From: Membranipora membranacea
Lineage: Eukaryota > Bryozoa > Gymnolaemata > Cheilostomatida > Membraniporidae
NCBI GenBank assembly: GCA_914767715.1
Contig: OU612068.1
Coordinates: 21,574,001-21,638,000, forward strand
Length of the DNA: 64,000 bases
Direction: 5' to 3'
The notes beneath the pieces were generated by a model. It was not told the origin of the DNA. It worked only from the letters and a program-made list of their open reading frames with translations, and did not search any database. The translations under genes and the position numbers were made by a program. Below are positions 29,261 through 38,711 of the stretch, in pieces. Each line of letters begins with the position of its first letter. Within the stretch, counting starts at the first letter, position 1.

Positions 29261-30136
29261 ATAGTCTATCATTTTAGGTTATGTCTACAATCTCTACGGC
29301 ACAACTGTATATTAAACTTTTATTTATTGACAACTTGTTGTCACAGAGTCATCTTGCAAGGTTACTGATAGGCTTTACACTTATATGTAAAATGTGTCCC
29401 ATAATACCGACTGAGTAATCACTTGTGGGTAAATAACAATATGAATATATCAGCTCATGATATGCCATATTGTGTGGGATAATACTAATTATTGATCGTA
29501 GTCGTTGCGTATTGATTATGGCTAGGTGTGAAGATCTGTCCCCCATCAGAGCACACAACTCTAGTTTTGCAGTAAAACAACGAAAACGATATGATTTCTT
29601 GACACATGTGCTGGTAAATTTTGGTATCTATCATTTTGTTTGGTAAAAAGCAATAAAACAAAATCTTTTTGTTAACTAAACCCAATTTTTTTCCATATTC
29701 CATTACGATGCTAAATGATCGGTATATGAATACATGCATATTCCATCAATAAATGCTTTATTTTATCATTTCCTTGCTATAAAAGCTATTTGGTAGTCTT
29801 ATCATTTCTCTACAGTGGTCAATGTTACAGATTAAGCACCAAGCCACCGATAACAACACCACAGTGATTTTAGCCCTTATCTGTGTTAAGCATGACACAC
29901 TTGATATTAAATCACTCCAAAGCAGATTCCAAAGGGCATTGTTTATCACATCAGGGTATTTAGTTTAAAGTTACATCTCCTACAGTCAGCTGAGGTTGCG
30001 TTTGTTTTATGTTGTGTGGCAAGTTGTTTCAATCGAAGAGTAGATTTCAAGTAGAATTAATTAGTCTTGTTGTTTATTTATAAAGTTAGTTATCATTTGC
30101 AAGTAGAGAAACATTGTCAAGATTTCACTAGGAGCA
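29261..30136. other. Intergenic DNA, IFT25 to the receptor gene
   Basis: It holds the 3' UTR of IFT25 (an ATTAAA occurs near 29312) and the promoter of the following receptor gene. AT rich. No exon, repeat or RNA gene is recognised. Confidence 0.4.
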
Positions 30137-33100
30137 ATGGCACTGTCACTTGCTTTCGTCTTTGCCTGGTGTGCAGTGATTCTCACTGCTGCTACATATC
30201 ACCCTATCGAGCCACTAAAGGTGAAATATCAGAAGTTTCCTGGATGCGAGGCTCTGATTGACACAGATCATGGCGAGAAAGAGATAGATCTCCGAGAACT
30301 TGTAGGGTTGTTTCCTAATGGCAGTGCAAGGTAAGTAACAAATGATATTGGCCTGTCCTGACAAGCTTTGAACAATGCATGTCAAGTCAGGCTAGCAGTA
30401 TAGAGTATAGAGCAGCTGTGGGCAACCTGCGGCCTTTTTGCCAGTGCGGCCTAATGGGTAATATTTTGTGGCCTAATTGTGGCCTTATGCCTGTAAAACT
30501 TTTTATACACTATTTTTTATTCCCCTTTTTTTATGTGGAGAACCAAGTATGCATAGCGCTCTGTAAGCTCAAAATATTTCTAAATAGGCTAGTGGCTGTA
30601 ATATGCATGTAGCTTAGCTTCCCAGCCACTCTTACTACTTTATCAAGTTGTTGTCCTTTCGAAATAACACAAAACAGTGATCTTTGGATGTTAAAATTAC
30701 AAGTTTCCCTAACATTATAGTAAATTTTTTTTGCAAAACAGTCTCTGTGGACAAAAATTCCCTTTGCGACAAGTGCTCCTGCATTATGGCTGACATGTTC
30801 CATATTGAATTCTTCATTTCACAATCATTTGCGAAAATTTCCCTCCTTTGAGAGAGGGCGGGAGCTGTGAGGTGAAAACTTTGGCAGGACACGAAAAATA
30901 TTTTTAAATTTTTTTTCGCTCCACGAAAATACTTCCTTCTCCATCAAAACAGTCCTATATGAACTTTATTTACACTTTAACCCCTGGGAGGGCGCTACAG
31001 CACCCCTCCCGCACCCACCCTCCTCTTTGTCTTACCATGAAACATGGGGATACAGACATGTACACAATCAAATCATGAGGTAAAATGACATCACAAAACT
31101 CAAGAAGATTAGATAAACCAGTATTTCTGCTGAGTTGATGGTTTTATACTGCAGTTTTTAGACATGAATCTGTTTCGGTTTTTACACAAGTGGAAATGCC
31201 AATATTGCTACTCTCGCTCCAATTTTTTCCCTGAAAATTATGTTGCGGCCTTTTGAATTGATCTGGCGTAAAATGTGGCCTTTTTCAAGAAAAGGTTGCC
31301 CACCCATGGTATAGAGTATAGACATAGAGTATAGAGTATAGAGTATAGACATAGAGTATAGAGTATAGAGTATAGAGTATAGCGTATAGACATAGAGTAT
31401 AGAGTATAGAGTATAGAGTATAGACATAGAGTATAGAGTATAGAGTATAGAGTATAGGGTATAGGGTATAGGGTATGGAGTATAGACATAGGGTATAGGG
31501 TATAGAGTATAGAGTATAGAGTTTCTTAGTGGAAAAAAAAACATTTGTCAATGTGTTCTTCATATTATCTCTATTATAGAATATATAAAAACTTGTAATG
31601 GTGCCATCACCAATGAACTTTGGATTAAGCCATTGCTTTCACCACAACAAGTAACATGATGCGACCCAACCGGTTGTCTTATGGCCGCGTGCAGATGTAG
31701 GGCAGGAGTCCCTCCAAACCGCAATTTGTTGCATTACATTTTCAAAAGGAACTTTGACAGTCAATACATTCTAGCTGTGTGACTGAGACTTATTTCACAT
31801 TTAACTCAATTTGATAATCAATGAGTTTTGCAGACACTGGCACTCCTTGTCCATTGACTACGCTTTGGGAAAGTAGACATTTTTACGCTTCTGTTGTTGC
31901 CGCAGGTTTTCAGTGATGGGAGGTGTAGAGGATAATCAGGAGAGATACTCCTGGTCCGTGTGCGATACCACAACAGTACCTGAGCAGTCGGAATGCAGAG
32001 ATCAACTAGTGAGTCAGATATACAGTGCAGTGTAAAAAACGACTGGAAGTTTAGGAGATAACACATAATTTCAATTAATTGCTTCAGTAAACCGTAATCT
32101 TGGCTACATTAAAGTGAATAGTCAAGATATATTTCAGCAGAAAAATCTTAAATCTTATAACTTATGATAAGTGTTTTATTCGCATGTGTTGACAGGCAGG
32201 TCAAAGTTGATCCAATTTTCCAGCATTTAGAGTCGTCTCCCTTCTACAGAGAAGCCGTCGTCAGCGCAAAGGATTAACCTAAAGCAAGGAGCAATCATAT
32301 CTATGGCAGTAAGATGGTGGTTTTGAAATAATGAGACTGGACCACCAATGAGATGATAAATACCATCTCCAACTTTCATTATAATCATTATAAGGGCCAT
32401 CTTGAATCATTTGCTCTTTAAAATCAAAACAAGAAAAAGCTGCGATAATGCTCAATACTCGCCTTATGCTTTTTATCACTTCTCTACCGGAGGGAAATTT
32501 TTTGTTCTACTTTAAAAACACTTTGGTTTATAAATTCAAATACATCTTTTTCAGTTTTACTATGAGAAGTTGGAAAAGGGTACATGTGACGGTATTGCTA
32601 CTGTTGGCAATTTTGTTATCAGACAAGATGAAATAACACGAGGTAAACGCCTTGTCCTTGAGCTGACAAACCCAAAGGAGTAAGTTATCATCTTAGGCTT
32701 CACCTGAAATTCTATATTTTACAAACTGCAGCAAGGTTTAGTTCATTGCTTTGGTCACGTGCCCACCCTGAGGAGTGCAGTTGTGGACCCTCGTGTTCAC
32801 ATAGCTGCTTAACATTAAATTTTTGTATCGTAAGTTGAATGTCACGACTTGGGTGCTTCTCATTCCAAATAATACAGAACCTGGACTGGTAATAAAATGA
32901 TATCGAAAGTAGGTTGGACTATGGATGTTAACCAGTAATCGTATTGACTTCCTTCATTATGCAGCTCTACAAAGCAAACAAGTATAACTCTGGTATGTGA
33001 CCGCACAGTAGATGGTCCTGGAAATCTACTATGTGATGAAGGAGATGGAATGCCCTGTCTAGGCATGTTTGTAAGTAGCAATTAGTTATTATCCCACAAT

Positions 33101-34847
33101 GCAATCCACTTGAACTCGCAGTGAGATCAGGGGTTAATACAATTTTCCAAGCAACTACCACTCTTGAAGATATCAGACTTTTAGGTATACAGGAGCCTAG
33201 GATAATTTGATTGTATTTTGTCTCTGCAATGTTCATAACTTAAAAACAATATCTCATTTTAATAGCGTAAGTCAGCATAAACCTCCGCTGAAATTATGTT
33301 CATTTTGTTTTTATCCAAATATACCTGGCTGCCAGACCAAAAAGTGTGATATGCTCCAATGATGGCATATAAAAAATTGCAAATTCATCGTCTCATCTGA
33401 ACAGCGCCCCCATCTGTGTTTTGAGTTTTTCCACATTACCTACGTCTTGTATTTACATCAAACACTGCGACATTATTTGTGTCAGTGAGATGTAATTCAA
33501 CGCAATTCATCTGATCTGATCACCATGTAAATTCAAGCTATAAGGTGCACTGTTGTATCAGATGTCATGTAGAGGACACCTCACTAATGTATCTTTGTTC
33601 TTCTTGACAGCGTTGAGGCTGATAGCTCTTTTTTTGCAGTATAACTGACCACAACTAAGTTTGTAAATATTTTGGATTAGCCAGGACAGTGTGTTGACTC
33701 TGATTGGCTGAATGACAAAATCTAGCCAATATGTTGGCTCTTATTGGTCATCAATCTTCCAATCAGAGGCAACACCTTGGCTAGATTTTGGGGTGACTCA
33801 AACGAGGTTGTCTTACTCTTTTCAGGAAATAAACTTCATATTCAAGTCTCCTCATGTTTGCCTCGGAGAGCCTGCAGAGGAGGCTCCAGCAGGGGGACAG
33901 GATAAAAAACCATGGAAGTTCAGTATCGGCTCAATTATACTCATGTCGTAAGTATAATACACGTCGTCTTTGTGTCATAGTCTTCTAGGTCAATTCAAGT
34001 GAGAAGTGCATTGAGATTACATGTGTTGATAAATGATCTGTGAGGCCTCCATATAGACACACTTAATCTAAGCGCTCAGACCGCTGCAATGCGAGTTAGT
34101 GGCATTAAATTATCAAACACTTGATAATGTAATGGACTAACTCTCATTGCAGCTGTTGCTGAATGTTAGAGTTAGAGATTGCTGGAGTCATGTCTTTGTT
34201 TATGCCTGTATTCTGTGCAAGTCTGCACCTTGAACGATTGGCACTCTGTTCATTACATTGCCATGATATCACCTTCTGGATACGCAGAGCTGGGTCTATG
34301 TTTGTGACTTACATGATTGTTGGGTTAGCTTATGGCACTAATAAAGGAGAGAAAGGATTGAACAGACTACCTAATTCTGATTTCTGGATGGAACTACCTT
34401 TATTAGTGAAGGTAAACATTACAACTATATCTATTATTATGGGACAAATACTGTTGTACCAAGCTCAAAGATTGCTCTGAAGACGCCATTTAATTGCTTG
34501 AATATTTTATTGTGGCCGATGTGACAATGATAATTTCTTGACTGGAAAGTTTGGAAAGTTATAAAATGAAAAACGGACATATCTTTACTCCTCAAGTCCA
34601 TCATAAAAAAAAAACCACACATCTCCAGAAAGCACTCGCCAGAGTGGAAATAACTTCTCCACAGACAATTGAACAACCCGAAGCAGAGCAACTTGATCAT
34701 GACAATTAGATTCACAAAAACTCTAACCTATGTTTGTTTTATATATTACAGGATGGAATGAAATTCTTTTTCCGTGGATGTAAACCACCAGGAGTTCTCT
34801 ACTCGCCAATAATAGAAGATAAAAATGTCCCCATAGTGGATGTATGA
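30137..34847 (+). CDS. M6PR: Cation-dependent mannose-6-phosphate receptor-like protein, 7 exons
   Basis: A type I membrane protein of the MRH (mannose-6-phosphate receptor homology) group that sorts lysosomal enzymes between trans-Golgi and endosomes. Exons: 30137-30330, 31906-32008, 32555-32679, 32965-33070, 33826-33947, 34288-34411, 34752-34847; phases match, 289 residues (human M6PR 277). An N-terminal hydrophobic signal peptide covers residues 1-20. The lumenal part has paired cysteines (GTC, LVCDR, LLCDEGDGMPC, SPHVC) in MRH spacing. The transmembrane helix starts at FSIGSIIL (about residue 208) and runs to about 233, like human LSVGSILL. The tail NRLPNSDFWMELPLLVKDGM matches the M6PR sorting tail EQFPHLAFWQDLGNLVADG. 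The vertebrate C-terminal acidic-dileucine signal is absent; the protein ends PIVDV. Ligand-site residues are hard to align (see findings). Confidence 0.85.
30413..31308. mobile_element. Non-autonomous hAT-type DNA transposon in intron 1
   Basis: The element is 896 bp, begins CAGCTGTGGGCAACC and ends GGTTGCCCACCCATG, the typical hAT end pattern (CAGnGGTGGGCAACC). An exact 8 bp direct repeat GTATAGAG flanks it (30405-30412, 31309-31316), as expected for hAT. Inner ends also pair through GGCCTTTTT / AAAAAGGCC. No transposase frame is visible, so it would need a helper element. It sits inside the GAGTATA array, so part of the flanking match could come from the array itself. Confidence 0.8.
31309..31522. 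repeat. GAGTATA / GACATAGAGTATA minisatellite
   Basis: About 30 units of a 7 bp motif AGAGTAT, broken at intervals by a 6 bp AGACAT insertion and a few GGGTATA variants. A short piece of the same array lies left of the hAT element (30397-30412), so the element landed inside a pre-existing array. Minus-strand open frames across it are products of the repeat. Confidence 0.9.
33691..33775. repeat. CCAAT-rich foldback element, copy 1
   Basis: The arms 33691-33707 and 33759-33775 (GTGTTGACTCTGATTGG and its complement) pair with one mismatch. A second nested pair, AAAATCTAGCCAA with TTGGCTAGATTTT, overlaps it. Related hairpins occur at 48244-48341 and near 49267. It lies directly before exon 5 of the receptor gene. 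Confidence 0.6.
34083..34153. ncRNA. Near-perfect 71-base hairpin in intron 5 of the M6PR-like gene
   Basis: The sequence from GCTGCAATGCGAGTTAGT to its near-exact complement ACTAACTCTCATTGCAGC folds into one stem of about 33 pairs with around three mismatches and a 4-base ACAC loop. Size and stem length fit a microRNA precursor or a young foldback repeat. No known mature microRNA is recognised, and the very small loop and near-perfect pairing argue somewhat for a repeat. Confidence 0.3.
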
Positions 34848-35648
34848 TATGATACTCCAGCTTATATCAGCTCACCCGATCTCTCAGTTCTGGTGCCTTC
34901 AGCATCTCCCAGCGATCACCATTAGACATATTCGCTCATTAGAGCTCATTATAATCAAGGACGGTATAATTGCTATTTGTTGGTTTGATATGGTAAGATG
35001 ATGGGAAGGAACATGCTAGTATATTTTGTCTGCACACATTCCTTACAAACTAAGTATCACTGTATATAATATATAAATTGCTACCTTGCTGTAGCAGTTT
35101 CTTCGCGTCATTGTAGCCCTATAATAAAACTTATTATTGTGTGTTGTTAGACTATTTATCAGGTTGTATGCTCAAGCCAAGAGTGCTACAAGAGAATATT
35201 TTGAGTTGCGTTACCTCCAGATATAGAAGTACCGTACTATGCATCGCTCTGATGACCAGGAAGTTTTGTTATATGAAGCTCTCGCCATGTAAAGATAAAA
35301 ATTAACAAGTTTTTGCAAATTAAATGAACTCAGGTCAGTTTCACCTACACTAGTAGAAGCTGCATTCTTTCTTTTAATGCTCATAATATTAGTGAAAAAG
35401 GGTCGTGTGTCATCGTATCCATGTACTTTCATTAAGGTTACAAAAGAGAGTTGACATCTGAACTAATAGTTCTAGCAAATGTTCAAGCAAACCACCACAA
35501 TCCAAGTGACAGAAATTACACTCAACACAAGATACTGGGCCATACTTGAACTCGAAACTTGATTTTGTTACAATGTCATGTCTGAATGTGTAGACTGTTA
35601 ACCACTAGCACAGCCCTTGATGACAAGCTTTTAAAAGTATTGTGATCA
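34848..35648. other. 3' flank of the M6PR-like gene
   Basis: It contains the 3' UTR with a polyadenylation signal at 35123-35128 and a tRNA-like SINE remnant on the minus strand at about 35540-35610 (TGCTAGTGGTTAAC A-box-like, GAGTTCAAG B-box-like). Nothing else is recognised. Confidence 0.4.
35123..35128 (+). terminator. Polyadenylation signal of the M6PR-like gene
   Basis: AATAAA about 275 bases after the stop codon, followed by a GT-rich stretch (GTGTGTTGTT). Confidence 0.6.
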
Positions 35649-35656
35649 GGCCTAAC

Positions 35657-37472
35657 CATAGAGTTATTATATACTCTAGAGTGGACAATGTGTACAAAAA
35701 TAGCATCAGTTTTTGTCCTACTTAATTATTGCGAAATCCATGACGCGACGCAATCTGGTTGTGCATGGCCAGTGGCTGTATCATATAATTAATCATTGAG
35801 AATTTAGGAATTGGGTTTGAAAATTTAAGTTTTAGAGCACTTAAAGCCATTTTTGGGAAAAATTTTCATGGCACACTATGTGGAACACTTGTAGGTATTT
35901 TCACTTGCAGCCATTGGAAAATTTTTCTATGTTTTCCCATGAAAATAAGCCAAAACCCCAACCGCAAACACATCATTGTGATGAAAATGGATTACCGGGC
36001 TAGCTTGTTTTTTCTACTGCCACTTGCCAGACATATAAGCTGTGTCCTGTCCTCTTACTCATACGTTACACATTCAATGGGTTTGTTTTATTTTTGATTA
36101 AATGAAGTACGAGTAGCCTGTGAACAAGTGATCGGAGGTGTAAAAGTTTGCAGCTTGCCTCATTTTCAGTCACAGTGTACATAATGTCAAGATTCAGATT
36201 TGCTCTCCAGATAACATTACTTTATTGAGGGTATTATTATAAGCTTTTTTGTTTCTTATGTCAAAGAAGATCAATTAAGATTGGTGCTAAAATCAGATGT
36301 GGTGTTACTGTCAGTCCTCATTGCTCATAAGATCACTTTCTGGTTGCCTCTCTTATAGTTTTATAGCATCAATTCATTTCTGACAGAGAATCACAGCTGT
36401 ATGAAATGCTAACTCTGGTCATTTCAAAGGATTGAACACTACTACACTAATCCCCCTTCCCTATGCAAACAAATACACACGTATACGTCAACTGCCAGCG
36501 CCTTTACTGGAGTATACAAAATATTATGTATGATGCTGAAGTTGCCATCTCAATTAATTTACAAACACAAACCAACAACCATAGTCATAATAATCACACC
36601 AGAAAACTGTATCAAACATCCACAACGACCGCTCTGAAGCAAATGGTCCCTTATTTCAAGTATGGTGAGAAATCAGAAATATCCGTTCGCTTAAAATGTC
36701 ACATTAGTGAGCGTTTGTTCTGAAAAATCTGGAGTCAGTCTGGATAGGTATGTATGTGAGTTTTCCATTCAAAGATTTACTTGATACTCAGTGACGCTTG
36801 TTACAAAATACATTCATTTATACACTTTCAAAACCTGTTGTGTATGGTTGAATGGTTTTGCGAATTCAAAAACTAGAGGACACCACCGGGGAGGAAATTT
36901 AGAGCTTCAAATGACATAGACAAATCTAAATGCCGAATCTTAGTCAGAACCGTATGTAAATTGCTTCTGCAAATGGCGGAACTTAGTGGCCGACTTTTAA
37001 CCTCCGGTCAGCTTTTCCACAAGCTATGTGTACACCTTATACTGAACAAATAACATTAACTCACTTGATGGATAACATATGAGTAAAAGAGACAGAATCC
37101 AACTTATGGTTGAGAGAAACGTGGAAAAAAACAAGCTAGCCCGGTAATTTTTTTTCATCACAATGATGTGTTTGCGGTTGAGGTTTTGGCTTATTTTCAT
37201 GGGAAAACATAGACAAATTTTCCAATGGCTGCAAGTGAAAATACCTACAAGTGTTCCACATGGTGTGACATGAAAAATTTTCCAAAAAAATGGCTATTAG
37301 CGCTCTAAAACATAAATTTTCATGCTCAATTCCTATATTCTCAATGATAACTTATATGATACAGGCACTAGCCATGCACAACCAGATTGCGTCGCGTCAT
37401 GAATTTCGCAATAATTAAGTAGGACGTTTTGAGCACTGCATTGTCCACTCTAGAGTATATAATAACTCTATG
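35657..37472. mobile_element. DNA transposon-like element with ~350 bp terminal inverted repeats
   Basis: The two ends are long inverted repeats, roughly 35657-36014 and 37122-37472, beginning CATAGAGTTATTATATACTC. A perfect 8 bp duplication GGCCTAAC flanks the element (35649-35656, 37473-37480). The arms differ by scattered point changes and small indels, so the insertion is not very recent. The 1.1 kb middle carries only an 86-residue open frame (36463-36723) with no recognised transposase. An 8 bp duplication occurs in hAT and P superfamilies; the CA start recalls P elements, but the family is not settled. Confidence 0.85.
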
Positions 37473-38711
37473 GGCCTAACTGATCATCACCTCTGCTGCA
37501 GACAGAAGTTGAGTATCATCTCAAATAAGAAGTATGCTCTTCGCATGATATCATAGTTCATGCGAAGCTCTATATAAATTTTAACTTCATGTATTTATTT
37601 CAATTTAAACCCAGCGCTGTGCATTAGCTAGAACATGTACGCCCACTCTTGGATGAGTTAGGACATGAGGTTCTGAACCAGAGGAACACTGACCTACAAA
37701 AAAAGGTAGTACTTGAACTATACCTGGTTTTGAGCAAAAGGGAAATTTGTACAAAGATCGAAGATTATTAGCAGGAATAATACATTCATTTTGCCTTAAA
37801 ACAAGACCAGTGAATTATGCCTCAGCTGACTTGAAAAAGTTTGAGACCTCTGGTCTGGTGGTGGCAAAGGAAATTGCAAAAATCAGATATCGGCGCCTCC
37901 ACAGTGAGAACGAGACAAAATTGATTTCTGGGTTGGGCAAGAACAAATATGTTCCCTCTGTGGAGGTGGAGGGATAATCAAAAAGATGTGTACCAAGATG
38001 CTGAGCCAGAGCACACTGATCACATGAAATACTATAGTACCTGTATATCTCTGATCAATATAGCATGAATTTATTCATGCAATGTGAGTACCATCAGAAG
38101 AAATTCGATGGGAGTCCCGATTTCAATATCTAGAATTAGGGGCGAGTTAAAATGAAGTACTCAATTGAATTTCCCTCTAATGGTCAAGTCGATGAGAGGC
38201 CTAGATACACAGTGTTTTAAGTATTATTTCTGTATTCACAGAGGGGACAAATTTCTTCTCAGGTTGAGGTTAGCAGATAGGCAGGAAGATTTCTTCTAAT
38301 ACCCTGGTTGAACTTCTTAGCTGAAACAAGGGTAAGAGAAGGGGTATGTAAAAGCAGAGCGGGTGGGATACCCCACCCTCCCTGGTAAAAGTACCTGGTT
38401 TACCCTATACATCCAGGAGTTGTCTTCACACCATAAGTCAGTTGAAAGAGATAAAAAATTTATATATGTACCTGACCAATCAGATTTTATGCTCTAGCTC
38501 ATAAACCAATAGTAATGTTCACATTTATAACATGAGTCAAGTTTCACCTTTTATCTCAATTGAGAAGAAAATTGAGAAAAGAAAGTTGTGATGAACTCCC
38601 TCATTGCTTAAACTTACTCTTTTTGTCCACTCTTGTTGTCCCAAGAACAGCTGGTATATTCTGGTAATAAGGTTATACTTATAGCTCTGATTTTATATGT
38701 GATGTGTAAAG

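Noticed and set aside
31182-31563. Three overlapping minus-strand frames rich in Tyr, Leu and Ser
   Set aside because: They translate the GAGTATA minisatellite and have no other content.
36463-36723. 86-residue frame inside the long-inverted-end element as a transposase
   Set aside because: It shows no zinc finger, DDE or other transposase motif and is short enough to be chance.
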